From assembly GCF_001647715.1 (NCBI RefSeq), contig NZ_CP015600.1, positions 3,720,001 through 3,784,000 of the forward strand: DNA of 64,000 bases, in the 5' to 3' direction. Made by a program: the position numbers and the translations under genes. The notes below the pieces were generated by a model. It was not told the origin of the DNA. It was given only the letters and a program-made list of their open reading frames with translations, and did not search any database. Position 1 is the stretch's first letter, and each line of letters starts with the position of its first letter. The DNA comes from Pseudomonas antarctica (GTDB lineage: Bacteria; Pseudomonadota; Gammaproteobacteria; Pseudomonadales; Pseudomonadaceae). Shown here one piece after another: positions 35,353 through 44,807 of this stretch.

Positions 35353-37761
35353 ATGAAACGAGCATCCCGCGCCGCTGGCGCCTCAAGATATCTGCTGCTG
35401 GGCCTGGGCATCGTCATTGCCGTGCTCGGCGTGGCCCTGGCCGTTGGCGGCGCCAAACTGGTCAGCCTGGGCGGTTCCTGGTACTTCCTGATCGGCGGCG
35501 TGGCCATGGCCATTTCCGGCTTGCTGATCGCGCGTCGCAAACCGGCTGGCGCGTGGCTGTTCGCCGCCTTCCTGGTCGGCACGGCTGTCTGGGCGGTGGC
35601 GGATGTGGGGCTGGTGTTCTGGCCGCTGTTCTCGCGGGTGTTCATGTTTGCGGTGATCGGCCTGGTGGTGGCGCTGGTGTATCCGCTGCTGGTAGGCCGG
35701 CCTGCGCGCGGCGCGTATGGCATCGCCGCCGTGATGGCGGTCGGCGTGGCGGTCGCGGCGGGCAATATGTTCGTCGCCCACCCTAGCGTGGCCCCAACCG
35801 GCGCCGGCCCTGGCATCACGCCGGTCGCCGCAGCCGATGCACAGAAAGACTGGGCGCACTACGGCAACACCGAAGGCGGCAGCCGTTTTGCGGCGCTGGA
35901 CCAGATCAATCGCGACACCGTCAATAAGCTCAAGGTGGCGTGGACCTACCACACCGGCGACGTGGCCATCAGCGACGGCAACGGTGCCGAAGACCAACTG
36001 ACGCCCCTGCAGATCGGCAACAAGGTGTTCATCTGCACGCCGCATAACAACCTGATCGCCCTGGACGCCGACACCGGCAAAGAGTTGTGGAAGAACGAGG
36101 TCAACGCCAAGTCGGCGGTATGGCAGCGTTGCCGCGGCATGGCCTATTTCGACGCCACCGCGCCGATCGCCCAGCCGACCCAACCGAACAGCTCGCCGAT
36201 CATTGCCGCCAGCGTGCCTGCCGGTGCGCAATGCCAGCGCCGTCTGCTGACCAACACCATCGACGCACGCCTGATCGCCGTGGATGCCGACACCGGTAAA
36301 TTCTGCGAAGACTTCGGTACCCATGGCCAAGTCGATTTGAAAGCCGGCCTGGGCGATGTACCGGACAGCTACTACCAACTGTCTTCGGCACCGTTGATCG
36401 CCGGCACCACCGTGGTGGTTGGCGGGCGTGTCGCCGATAACGTGCAAACCGACATGCCGGGCGGCGTGATCCGTGGTTTCGATGTGATCAGCGGGCAAAT
36501 GCGCTGGGCCTTCGACCCGGGCAACCCTGAAGACAAGCAAGCCCCTGCCGCCGGCAGCACCTATGTGCGCAGTACGCCGAACAGCTGGGCGCCGATGTCT
36601 TACGACCCGCTGATGAACACTGTTTTCCTGCCAATGGGCAGCTCATCCACCGACATCTACGGCGTGGAACGCACCCAGCTTAACCACAAATACGGCGCCT
36701 CGGTGCTGGCGCTGGACGCCTCCACCGGCGCCGAAAAGTGGGTGTACCAGACCGTCCACAATGACCTCTGGGACTTCGACCTGCCGATGCAACCAAGCCT
36801 GATCGACTTCACCCCACCGGGCAGCGACAAGGCCGTGCCGGCAGTGGTGATCGGCACCAAGGCCGGGCAGATTTATGTGCTCGACCGCGCCACCAGCAAG
36901 CCGCTGACCGACGTCAAGGAAGTCCCGGTCAAAGCCGCGAACATCCCTAACGAGCCTTACTCGTTGACCCAGCCAAAATCGGTCGGCATGCCGCAGATCG
37001 GCGCGCAGACGCTGAGCGAATCGGACATGTGGGGTGCCACGCCGTACGACCAGTTGCTGTGCCGTATCGACTTCAAAGGCATGCGCTACGAAGGCCTGTA
37101 CACCGCGCCGGGTACCGATAAATCCCTGAGCTTTCCGGGCTCCCTGGGTGGCATGAACTGGGGCAGTATTTCCACTGACCCGGTGCACGGTTTTATCTTC
37201 GTCAATGACATGCGCCTGGGCCTGTGGATCCAGATGGTGCCGTCGCAGAACAAGGCCCAGGCCTCGTCCGGCGGTGAAGCGCTGAACACCGGCATGGGTG
37301 CCGTGCCGCTCAAGGGCACGCCGTACGCGGTGAACAAAAACCGCTTCCTCTCGGTGGCCGGCATTCCGTGCCAGGCACCGCCGTTCGGCACCCTCACCGC
37401 CATCGACATGAAGACCCAGCAGATCGCCTGGCAAGTGCCGGTCGGCACCGTTGAAGACACCGGCCCACTGGGTATCCGCATGCACCTGCCGATCAAGGTT
37501 GGCCTGCCGACCCTCGGCGGCACACTGTCCACCCAGGGCGGCCTGATCTTTATCGCCGGCACCCAGGACTTCTACCTGCGCGCCTTCAACAGCGGCAACG
37601 GTGATGAAGTCTGGAAAGCCCGCCTGCCAGTGGGCAGCCAAGGCGGCCCGATGACCTACGTTTCGCCGAAAACCGGCAAGCAATACATCGTCATCACTGC
37701 CGGCGGCGCACGCCAGTCCACTGACCGTGGCGACTACGTGATCGCCTACGCCCTGCCGTAA
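35353..37761 (+). CDS. gcd: membrane-bound PQQ-dependent glucose (quinate/shikimate-type) dehydrogenase
   Basis: An 802-aa quinoprotein, the usual length of Gcd. Five N-terminal TM helices (about 10-145) bind ubiquinone; the periplasmic eight-bladed PQQ propeller follows (DWAHYGNTEGGSRFAALDQINRDTVNKLKVAW; tryptophan-docking repeats such as ALDADTGKELWK). It oxidises glucose to gluconate outside the cytosol, feeding electrons to the respiratory chain. In pseudomonads it supplies the gluconate route and acidifies phosphate minerals. oprB lies 70 bp downstream, a known pairing. No PQQ synthesis genes are in this window. Confidence 0.95.
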   Translation: MKRASRAAGASRYLLLGLGIVIAVLGVALAVGGAKLVSLGGSWYFLIGGVAMAISGLLIARRKPAGAWLFAAFLVGTAVWAVADVGLVFWPLFSRVFMFAVIGLVVALVYPLLVGRPARGAYGIAAVMAVGVAVAAGNMFVAHPSVAPTGAGPGITPVAAADAQKDWAHYGNTEGGSRFAALDQINRDTVNKLKVAWTYHTGDVAISDGNGAEDQLTPLQIGNKVFICTPHNNLIALDADTGKELWKNEVNAKSAVWQRCRGMAYFDATAPIAQPTQPNSSPIIAASVPAGAQCQRRLLTNTIDARLIAVDADTGKFCEDFGTHGQVDLKAGLGDVPDSYYQLSSAPLIAGTTVVVGGRVADNVQTDMPGGVIRGFDVISGQMRWAFDPGNPEDKQAPAAGSTYVRSTPNSWAPMSYDPLMNTVFLPMGSSSTDIYGVERTQLNHKYGASVLALDASTGAEKWVYQTVHNDLWDFDLPMQPSLIDFTPPGSDKAVPAVVIGTKAGQIYVLDRATSKPLTDVKEVPVKAANIPNEPYSLTQPKSVGMPQIGAQTLSESDMWGATPYDQLLCRIDFKGMRYEGLYTAPGTDKSLSFPGSLGGMNWGSISTDPVHGFIFVNDMRLGLWIQMVPSQNKAQASSGGEALNTGMGAVPLKGTPYAVNKNRFLSVAGIPCQAPPFGTLTAIDMKTQQIAWQVPVGTVEDTGPLGIRMHLPIKVGLPTLGGTLSTQGGLIFIAGTQDFYLRAFNSGNGDEVWKARLPVGSQGGPMTYVSPKTGKQYIVITAGGARQSTDRGDYVIAYALP

Positions 37762-37831
37762 CCACCCGCTGTTCGCGCGGTGCCCCCCGCACCGCGCGTT
37801 CCTTCTACACAGGCAGTTTGGAAAATCCCGC

Positions 37832-39097
37832 ATGACCTCCACTTCTCACCTACCGTTTGGGCGCCTGGTTCTGGGCCTGGCCTTTGCTGCCGCCCTGCCC
37901 GTTCAAGCCGACGACACCACCCTGACCGGCGACTGGGGTGGCCTGCGCCGTGAGCTCGACGAGCAAGGCGTGCGCTTTACCGGCGACTACAGCGGCGAGA
38001 CCGCCTACAACGCCGACGGCGGCCAGCACCGCGCCGCACGCTACTCGCAGAACATCAAGCTCGGTGTGCAGTTCGACCTGGGCAAGCTCTACGGTTTCAA
38101 CAACGGCGACCGTATCCAGCTGACCATCAACGACCGGCGCGGCACGAGCGCCTCCGAAGACCTGGTGGGCAACCGCCTGCCGATCCAGGAAAACTACGGC
38201 GGCCTCTACACCCGTCTCACCGAATTGAGCTACGAGCGCACGCTGTTCACTCCCGCGCTGAACGTCAAGCTGGGCTATATGGCCATGGGCAATGACCTCG
38301 GCGGCCTCGACAGCGGCATCCTGTGCAACTTCATGAACGCCGGTATCTGCGGGCACCCGTTGAACATGTCCGGCGGCAGCGGCTGGACCAACTACCCGAA
38401 TGCACGCCTGGGCGCGCGGGTGAAATACGACTTTTCACCGTCGTGGCAACTGCGCGTGGCGGCGTTCAACGTCGACCCGGACAGCAACGGCAATTCTAGC
38501 CGCGCCTGGCATTTGAACCCCAAGCGCACCACCGGCACCGTGGTGCCGATTGAGCTGGTCTACAAACACGCAGGCCCGCTGCCGGGTGAATACAAGCTGG
38601 GGTATTACTACGACAGTTCCGACGTGAAGCGGATCGGCAGCAACAAAGACGTCAGCGGTCGCGGCGGCCACTACCTGTTGATCGACCAGGCGGTGTGGGC
38701 GTCCAGCGCGTCGGCGGGCCGCGTGCTGCACGCCTTCGGCCAATACTCGGCAGCCAGTGAAGCGGCCTCACCGTTCACAAAATGGTATGGCGCGGGCATG
38801 GTGCTGTACAAACCGCTCGACGGCCGCCCACGCGATACCGTTGCCCTGGGTTATGGCCGCGCAGTGCCAAACCCGCGCAGTCGTGATGTACAGGAATTGG
38901 CGGCGTTTACCGCGGGGACGGACTACCCCAACTTGAATAATGCCGAGCAGTTGATTGAGCTGAGTTATGGCTACCAGGCCACGCCGTGGCTGACGGTGCG
39001 CCCGGATGTGCAATACATCATCGAGCCGGGGGCGTTTTCGGGTGAGAACATCGATAACGCGTTGGTGCTGGGGTTGCAGGTCAAGGCGGTGTTCTAG
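37832..39097 (+). CDS. oprB: carbohydrate-selective outer-membrane porin
   Basis: An OprB-family porin of 421 aa with a Sec signal peptide cut near PVQA/DDTT. The mature protein shows alternating amphipathic strands, the family N-terminus LTGDWGGLRRELDEQGVRFTGDYSGE, and a C-terminal aromatic end LQVKAVF suited to BAM recognition. It allows glucose and other sugars through the outer membrane, directly supporting the periplasmic dehydrogenase encoded 70 bp upstream. A REP pair follows. Confidence 0.94.
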   Translation: MTSTSHLPFGRLVLGLAFAAALPVQADDTTLTGDWGGLRRELDEQGVRFTGDYSGETAYNADGGQHRAARYSQNIKLGVQFDLGKLYGFNNGDRIQLTINDRRGTSASEDLVGNRLPIQENYGGLYTRLTELSYERTLFTPALNVKLGYMAMGNDLGGLDSGILCNFMNAGICGHPLNMSGGSGWTNYPNARLGARVKYDFSPSWQLRVAAFNVDPDSNGNSSRAWHLNPKRTTGTVVPIELVYKHAGPLPGEYKLGYYYDSSDVKRIGSNKDVSGRGGHYLLIDQAVWASSASAGRVLHAFGQYSAASEAASPFTKWYGAGMVLYKPLDGRPRDTVALGYGRAVPNPRSRDVQELAAFTAGTDYPNLNNAEQLIELSYGYQATPWLTVRPDVQYIIEPGAFSGENIDNALVLGLQVKAVF

Positions 39098-39117
39098 CGC
39101 CCTGACGCGGTGAACAA

Positions 39118-39206
39118 TGTGGGAGCTGGCTTGCCTGCGATTGCGGCCTATCAGTGCCCGAGGCGCTGACTGACCCTGCGCTATCGCGGGCAAGCCCGCT
39201 CCCACA
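39118..39206. repeat. REP doublet downstream of oprB
   Basis: An inverted pair of REP units: TGTGGGAGCTGGCTTGCCTGCGA at 39118 (with two substitutions from the core) and GCGGGCAAGCCCGCTCCCACA ending at 39206, separated by about 45 bp. Confidence 0.82.
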
Positions 39207-39435
39207 GTGGGGCCTCAATGCATCAGGTGAAGACGGGGCATTGCTGGCCTTTCGTCATGATTTGTAAAGGGCCAGCAAGGCGCGTCGCTTTTAATTGCAG
39301 GACGTTTCCTAGACAATCCCTGCCGCCTTGTGCCTGTTGGAATCGATGGCTAGTCTGCGATCCTTCACTGCTCATCAGTGATCGGGTTTAGTCGCCCGAC
39401 CTTTCATCACGTGCACGGTCTTCCATCAGTTTTAT

Positions 39436-39515
39436 GGTGGCTGTGCGCAGGGCACCTTCGGGTGCGCCGGATTTTCCGTGATGGCCGGTCGACTAACCTG
39501 CGTACAGCCGCCACC
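39436..39515 (+). promoter_or_regulatory. structured leader upstream of the DUF6124 gene
   Basis: Long-range arms GTGGCTGTGCGCAGG (39438-39452) and CCTGCGTACAGCCGCCACC (39497-39515) can pair with a small bulge. They enclose a hairpin GCACC-TTCG-GGTGC (39452-39465) with a UUCG-type tetraloop and a CCGG/CCGG pairing (39467-39488). GTTTAGTCGC occurs as a direct repeat before and after the element (39386 and 39521). It lies 53 bp before the DUF6124 start codon. A cis-acting RNA is my inference. Confidence 0.5.
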
Positions 39516-39568
39516 CATTCGTTTAGTCGCGACGGGTGTCGACTCCTAAGCCATTACGGAGTTACACC

Positions 39569-39865
39569 ATGAATAAAGTCGTCCCCGACCCACCCCTCAG
39601 CTCAGCCAAAGCCCGCGCCGCGTTCAACCGCGCCATCGACCATTACCTGCCCACCCACGGTGTTCAAATCGAAGACTTGAGCTTCGAAGATGCCCTGCTC
39701 TACACCGCCAGCTTGCTCGACAGCGCTTCGGCCACGACACTCAATTGCAGTGAGAAGCTTGCAAGTCCCGAACGGGCGAAGATTCTGGCGGTGTGGCATT
39801 TGCTGGAAATGGCCAGGACGACGGTGGATCGCTCGATCGAATGCCTGAAACCTGAAACGCGGTAA
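39569..39865 (+). CDS. DUF6124 family protein
   Basis: A small 98-aa protein of the DUF6124 type common in Pseudomonas: MNKVVPDPP at the start, then FEDALLYTASLLDSASATTLNCSE and a helical end HLLEMARTTVDRSIECLKPE. It has no signal or membrane segment. The ATG at 39569 follows ACGGAG. Function unknown. Related proteins occur in several copies per genome, often behind similar leaders. Confidence 0.85.
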   Translation: MNKVVPDPPLSSAKARAAFNRAIDHYLPTHGVQIEDLSFEDALLYTASLLDSASATTLNCSEKLASPERAKILAVWHLLEMARTTVDRSIECLKPETR

Positions 39866-39869
39866 AAAA

Positions 39870-39959
39870 TGTGGGAGCGGGCTTGCTCGCGAATGCAGGG
39901 TGCCAGGCGCTACATGTGTTGACTGATACGCCGCATTCGCGAGCAAGCCCGCTCCCACA
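39870..39959. repeat. REP doublet downstream of the DUF6124 gene
   Basis: TGTGGGAGCGGGCTTGCTCGCGAATGC (39870 on) and its complement GCATTCGCGAGCAAGCCCGCTCCCACA (ending 39959) form a hairpin with arms of about 27 bp. It lies between the DUF6124 gene and the stop of the convergent mmsA gene. Confidence 0.88.
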
Positions 39960-39981
39960 GTTGATCTACAGCGTTCTTGGG

Positions 39982-41481
39982 TTATTTGGACACCGGCATC
40001 GCAAACTCTGCGCCCTGCTCGATGCTCTCCGACCAGCGCTGCATGATCGACTTCTGCTTGGTGTAGAAGCGCACGCCTTCAGTGCCGTAGGCATGCATGT
40101 CGCCGAACAGGCTCTTCTTCCAGCCGCCAAAGCCGTGCCAGGCCATCGGCACCGGGATCGGCACGTTGATGCCGACCATGCCCACTTCGATACGCCGTGC
40201 AAATTCGCGGGCGATGTTGCCGTCGCGGGTAAAGCAGCTGACGCCGTTGCCGAATTCGTGGTCGTTGACCAGCTTGATCGCTTCGGCAAAGTCATCCACG
40301 CGCACACAGGCCAGCACCGGGCCGAAGATTTCTTCGCGGTAGATGCTCATGTCTCGGGTCACGTGGTCGAACAAGGTTGCGCCAAGCCAGAAGCCATTCT
40401 CCAGGCCGGGTTCGGTGGGCACATAGTCGCGCCCGTCGAGCAGCAATTGCGCGCCGGCTTGCACGCCTTGTTCGATATAGCCGCTGATGCGTTGCAGCGC
40501 AGCACGCGAGACGATCGGGCCCATCTCGGCCTTCAAGTCGCGGCCGTCGGTGATGCGCAGTTCTTTAGCGCGCGCGGTCAAGGCGGCAATCACCTTGTCC
40601 CCCACATCGCCCACCAGCACCGCCACCGAGATCGCCATGCAACGCTCGCCGGCACTGCCGTAGGCGGCGCCCATCAGTGCGTCGACGGTTTTTTCGATGT
40701 CAGCGTCGGGCATCACCACCATGTGGTTTTTTGCGCCACCCAGGCCTTGGACGCGCTTGCCGTGGCGGGCGCCGGTTTCGTAGATGTATTGCGCAATCGG
40801 CGTGGAGCCGACGAAGCTCACGGCCCTGACGTCCGGGTGTTCGATCAGCGCATCCACCGACTCTTTGTCGCCCTGCACCACGTTGAACACACCTTTGGGC
40901 AAGCCGGCTTCACGCAGCAACTCGGCCATGAACAGCGAGGCGCTCGGGTCAGTCGGGCTTGGCTTGAGGATGAAGGTGTTGCCCGCCGCGATGGCGATCG
41001 GGTACATCCACATCGGCACCATCACCGGGAAGTTGAACGGCGTAACGCCGGCCACCACGCCCAGGGGCTGGCGCATCGTCCAGTTGTCCATACCACGGGA
41101 AACCTGGTCGGAATGTTCGCCCTTGAGCAGGTTGGGAATGCCGCAGGCAAATTCAAGGATGTCGATGCCACGGTCCACCTCGCCCTGGGCGTCGGTGAAG
41201 ACCTTGCCGTGTTCGGCGACAATGATGCGCGCCAGGTCGTCCTTGCGTTCACGCAACAGGTGCAGGTACTCGAACAGCACGCGGGCGCGGCGGATCGGCG
41301 GTGTGTCAGCCCAGCTGGCGAACGCGGCCTGGGCGGCAGCGACGGCTTCGCCAACGGTCTGGCGGCTGGCCAGGGCGACGCGGCCGGTCACTTCGCCGGT
41401 GGCCGGGTTATAGACGTCCTGATAGCGGTCATCGCGGCTCACGCGCTGGTCGTTGATGTAATGTTCGATCGTTGCAGTCAT
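39982..41481 (-). CDS. mmsA: CoA-acylating methylmalonate-semialdehyde dehydrogenase
   Basis: A 499-aa aldehyde dehydrogenase of family 6. It converts methylmalonate semialdehyde (valine catabolism) to propionyl-CoA, or malonate semialdehyde to acetyl-CoA. Catalytic Cys in [15 protein letters not shown] site [37 protein letters not shown], cofactor-clamp [12 protein letters not shown], and the family ending [18 protein letters not shown]. The ATG at 41481 fits the family start [11 protein letters not shown]. No mmsB neighbour is present; a LysR gene is divergent. It could also serve inositol or beta-alanine breakdown. Confidence 0.94.
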   Translation of the reverse strand: MTATIEHYINDQRVSRDDRYQDVYNPATGEVTGRVALASRQTVGEAVAAAQAAFASWADTPPIRRARVLFEYLHLLRERKDDLARIIVAEHGKVFTDAQGEVDRGIDILEFACGIPNLLKGEHSDQVSRGMDNWTMRQPLGVVAGVTPFNFPVMVPMWMYPIAIAAGNTFILKPSPTDPSASLFMAELLREAGLPKGVFNVVQGDKESVDALIEHPDVRAVSFVGSTPIAQYIYETGARHGKRVQGLGGAKNHMVVMPDADIEKTVDALMGAAYGSAGERCMAISVAVLVGDVGDKVIAALTARAKELRITDGRDLKAEMGPIVSRAALQRISGYIEQGVQAGAQLLLDGRDYVPTEPGLENGFWLGATLFDHVTRDMSIYREEIFGPVLACVRVDDFAEAIKLVNDHEFGNGVSCFTRDGNIAREFARRIEVGMVGINVPIPVPMAWHGFGGWKKSLFGDMHAYGTEGVRFYTKQKSIMQRWSESIEQGAEFAMPVSK

Positions 41482-41590
41482 GGCAGTGGCCCCTGGGTCG
41501 GTAACGTTGGGACACACGATAGGCTTTCGGTTTGTTCCAAACCAGAGCAGAATCCAGAACTGATTGTCCTCATATGCGAACAATAGAACC

Positions 41591-42529
41591 ATGGAAAAAG
41601 CTGAGATCGAAGGGTTGTGGACCCACATTCACTGGCTGTCGGTGCTGGAAGAGCAAGGTACCTACACCGCCGCCGCCGCACGCCTGGGGGTGAGTAAATC
41701 CGCCGTCAGCCAGCGCATCTCGGACCTGGAAAAGGCCACCGGCACGCGGTTGGTCACCCGCACCACGCGCAGCGTACGGCTGACCGATGCAGGGCTGTCT
41801 TTGACCCGGGAAGTGCGCAGCGCCTATGAACATATCGCCCGCAGTTTTTCCTCGGTGCGCGACTCGGCCGGGGAGATTCGCGGGCTGGTGCGCCTCACCG
41901 CGCCAGTGGCGTTTGCGCGGCAGCAACTGGTGCCGCACCTGCCGGCGTTCTTGCAGCAATACCCGCAGGTGCGTATCCAGTTGGATGTGTCGGATGCCTT
42001 GAGTTCTCTGGCGGCCGAAGGTTACGACCTGGCGGTGCGGCACGGCTTCCAGGTGCCGGAAACCCATGTGGCATGGAAGTTGTGCGACACCACGTCGGTG
42101 TTGGTCGCCACACAGGATTACCTGCAACACCACGGAGAACCGCGCGAGCCCGGCGATCTCACCGCGCACAACTGCCTCTATTACCCACGGGGCGCCGACC
42201 AACCCGCGTGGACGTTCGAACGCGGCGGCAAAAAGGTCGAACGCGTCACCGTGCCGATCTCCGGCAGCTTTTCCACTAACAACAGCGAAGCCTTGCGTGA
42301 TTCGGCGCTCAACCACCTGGGCATCGCCCTGCTCCCGGATTTCAGCGCCCATGCCGCGCTCACCAGCGGCAAACTGGTACAGGTGCTCAAGGGGTGGACA
42401 CTCAAAGGCGCATTTGCCGATGAGATTTACCTGATCCGCCCCTACTCGCCTCATGTACCCAAGTCGGTCAGTACGTTAGTGAGCTATCTAAAGGATAAGT
42501 TGTCCGGCGGCTTCAGGTTGACGGGGTAA
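41591..42529 (+). CDS. LysR-type transcriptional regulator, divergent from mmsA
   Basis: A 312-aa LysR protein of the CrgA/DhgR-like group. HTH at about 8-65 ([37 protein letters not shown]), then a substrate domain ([38 protein letters not shown]). The ATG at 41591 starts the HTH properly. It is divergent from mmsA with 109 bp between starts, the usual layout for a LysR activator and its target; this pairing is inferred. Confidence 0.92.
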   Translation: MEKAEIEGLWTHIHWLSVLEEQGTYTAAAARLGVSKSAVSQRISDLEKATGTRLVTRTTRSVRLTDAGLSLTREVRSAYEHIARSFSSVRDSAGEIRGLVRLTAPVAFARQQLVPHLPAFLQQYPQVRIQLDVSDALSSLAAEGYDLAVRHGFQVPETHVAWKLCDTTSVLVATQDYLQHHGEPREPGDLTAHNCLYYPRGADQPAWTFERGGKKVERVTVPISGSFSTNNSEALRDSALNHLGIALLPDFSAHAALTSGKLVQVLKGWTLKGAFADEIYLIRPYSPHVPKSVSTLVSYLKDKLSGGFRLTG

Positions 42530-42941
42530 GTCTTAACCTTATTCATACGGGTTAAGTGGAGTCATTCTCGACAACCTAAAATCAATACAATACTTATAGC
42601 CAGCGGCAATAACGCACATAACGAACACACAGGATTTGTCATCAACTTGATACGTATGCGAAGCGCCGCCAACGCGTTCTTGACGCCTCGCAAAAAGCCA
42701 TACAACTAATTGTAAAATTTGCATAAATTGCGTTACGCCACCCTCGTTAAAGCCCCCGTTTAAAACTCCTTCATTCGCAAACTTGCAAAAAAACCACAAC
42801 CGGCTAAGTTCATGAATACCGTGAAAGCCATCAGCCATTACGCATAAAACCAGCCCACCAGGCGAGGGATTTTATTGCTCTAAAAACAGCCCCGGACACT
42901 GACACGGAACTTAAGTCTTAACACTCAAAAGGGATGCTTTG
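42530..42941. other. AT-rich gap upstream of the ebo operon; one doubtful 99-aa frame
   Basis: This 412-bp stretch is clearly richer in A and T than its surroundings. It contains a minus-strand open frame (42539-42838, 99 aa; MADGFHGIHELSRLWFFCKF...) with no good ribosome site and no recognisable family. I leave it uncalled. The promoter of the twelve-gene operon must lie here, probably in the last 100 bp, with AAAAGGG at 42927-42933 serving as the ribosome site of its first gene. Confidence 0.5.
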
Positions 42942-44807
42942 ATGAAGCGCAGCCGGTGGTATCGTGCGTTTTCGAAAAAGGGGCCAGCCGAACATTTTTG
43001 GCTGTCATTGTTGTGCTTTTCTGTACTGGTGATTGCCAGCTTTCTGTTGTTTGAACAACAAATCCAGGACTTCCTGATTCATCTGAACCTGTACCAGCCT
43101 TCCACGCCGGCCCAGGCCCTCAACCTTGCACTGCTGCTGATCGCCCTGCTCGCCCTCGACGTGGTGCTACCGGTGCCCTCCAGCATGGTTGCCTTGCTGG
43201 CAGTGGCCATGCTCGGCAGCCTCGGTGGTTACCTGGTGATTTTTATCGGCCTGTGCCTGGGCGCCGGGTTGGGGTATGCGTTGGGCGCCGGTTATTTTCG
43301 GCTGTTATCCGGCCGCCTGGGCTTGCATCAACGTTCGCCTGGGCAGTTGGGGTATCGGCTGGGCACGCTGTCGTTGATCTGCCTGCGCGGCGTGCCGGTG
43401 TTGGCGGAAACCTCGGTGGTGGCCGCCGGGATGCAACGCTATCCGCTGCGGGCTTTTTTGCTGATTACCACATTGGCCAATGCCGGTCTCGCGCTGGCCT
43501 ACACGGCCATCGGCACGTTCCTGATCGAGCAGAACGCGCTGTTGGTGACCATCCTCGCCAGTATGGTATTGCCGGTCGCATTTGTTGCCGGCTACAGCCT
43601 GCTCAAGCGCAAGCCCCGTGTGGAGCCGCCTCTGCGCGGGCGGTTCGAGGTCAGTTACGACTACCCGGTGATCTTCACCGACCACCTGTTCGACCCGCTC
43701 AACCCTTGCCTGCACCGCGCGCTTACCGCGCAGCAGCACACCCCCGTGACGGTGATGGTGTTCGCCGATGAGCAACTGCTGCACAGCGCGCCCCAGTTGC
43801 GCGAACAGATCGACGCCTATTTCGCCGCCCATGCCGACCTGCATTTGCAAACCGCCCCCCTCGCAGTACCGGCCGGTGAACTGAGCAAAACCTCACAGGT
43901 ATTGGAGCAGCTTTACACCGACATGCTGCAACACGGCCTGGACCGGCATTGCTACGTGCTGGCCCTGGGCGGCGGCGCGGTGCTGGATGCGGTGGGCTAC
44001 GCCTGCGCCACCTTCCACCGGGGCATTCGCCTGATCCGTATCCCCAGCACCGTGCTGGCCCAGAACGACGCCGGCATCGGCGTGAAAAACGGCATCAACG
44101 CTTTCGGCCAGAAGAACCTGCTGGGCGCCTTCTACCCCGCCACGGCGGTGATCAATGACTTCCAGTTGCTGACCAGCCTGACCCGCCGCGACCAGATCGC
44201 CGGGCTGGCCGAAGCGGTCAAAGTAGCGTTGATCAAGGACCAGGCATTCTTCGAGTGGATGGAACAGCACGCCGACGCCCTCGCCCACTTCGACCACGCG
44301 GCCAGCCGCTATGCGATTCGCCGTTGCGCCGAGCTACACCTTGGGCACATCACCGGCGCCGGCGACCCATTCGAACGCGGCAACGGCCGGCCCCTGGATT
44401 ACGGGCACTGGGCCGCACACAAACTGGAAAACCTCAGCCATCACCGGCTGCGCCATGGCGAAGCCGTTGCGGTGGGCATGGCCCTGGACGGGCTGTATGC
44501 CAATGCACTCGGGCTGTTGAGCGACGCCGACACGCAACGGGTCATGAGCCTGTTGCGCAAGCTGGGCTTCAACTTGTGCCCACCGGAGCTGAGCTTGCAG
44601 GATGCGCAGGGCCGCTCACCGCTGTTGCTCGGCCTGGAGGAATTTCGCCAGCATTTGGGTGGGCAGCTGTCGATCCCCATGCTCAACCGCATCGGCCAGT
44701 CGGTAGACCTGCATGAAATCGACGGCGCGAAAATGCAAGCGGCGCTGCTACGGCTGTCGACCCGCAGCGATGCGGTAGTGCCTCTGGGCGAGGGTTACGC
44801 GCAATGA
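42942..44807 (+). CDS. eboD: EboD: DedA-like membrane domain fused to a sugar-phosphate cyclase (dehydroquinate-synthase-like)
   Basis: A 621-aa two-domain protein. Residues 15-210 contain about five hydrophobic segments with a DedA/SNARE-associated pattern (ALLAVAMLGSLGGYLVIFIGLCLGAGLGYALG; RGVPVLAETSVVAAGMQRYPLRAF). From about 225 comes a dehydroquinate-synthase-like domain with NAD motif LALGGGAVLDAVGY at 341-354 and probable metal ligands Glu424, His489 and His505. EboD proteins belong to the sugar-phosphate-cyclase family (2-epi-5-epi-valiolone synthase relatives) and are not the shikimate enzyme. The ATG at 42942 has AAAAGGG upstream. It is the first gene of the operon; the next gene overlaps it by 4 bp (ATGA). 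Confidence 0.87.
   Translation: MKRSRWYRAFSKKGPAEHFWLSLLCFSVLVIASFLLFEQQIQDFLIHLNLYQPSTPAQALNLALLLIALLALDVVLPVPSSMVALLAVAMLGSLGGYLVIFIGLCLGAGLGYALGAGYFRLLSGRLGLHQRSPGQLGYRLGTLSLICLRGVPVLAETSVVAAGMQRYPLRAFLLITTLANAGLALAYTAIGTFLIEQNALLVTILASMVLPVAFVAGYSLLKRKPRVEPPLRGRFEVSYDYPVIFTDHLFDPLNPCLHRALTAQQHTPVTVMVFADEQLLHSAPQLREQIDAYFAAHADLHLQTAPLAVPAGELSKTSQVLEQLYTDMLQHGLDRHCYVLALGGGAVLDAVGYACATFHRGIRLIRIPSTVLAQNDAGIGVKNGINAFGQKNLLGAFYPATAVINDFQLLTSLTRRDQIAGLAEAVKVALIKDQAFFEWMEQHADALAHFDHAASRYAIRRCAELHLGHITGAGDPFERGNGRPLDYGHWAAHKLENLSHHRLRHGEAVAVGMALDGLYANALGLLSDADTQRVMSLLRKLGFNLCPPELSLQDAQGRSPLLLGLEEFRQHLGGQLSIPMLNRIGQSVDLHEIDGAKMQAALLRLSTRSDAVVPLGEGYAQ

Noticed and set aside
39118..39959. REP doublets as possible small-RNA genes or attachment sites
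   Set aside because: They share the genome-wide REP core seen at 2159 and 13700; repeat origin explains them fully.
42539..42838. 99-aa minus-strand frame
   Set aside because: No ribosome site and no family; kept only as a remark in the gap entry.
42942..44807. Calling the cyclase domain AroB (3-dehydroquinate synthase)
   Set aside because: The membrane fusion and the surrounding ebo genes point to the EboD branch; aroB normally sits with aroK.
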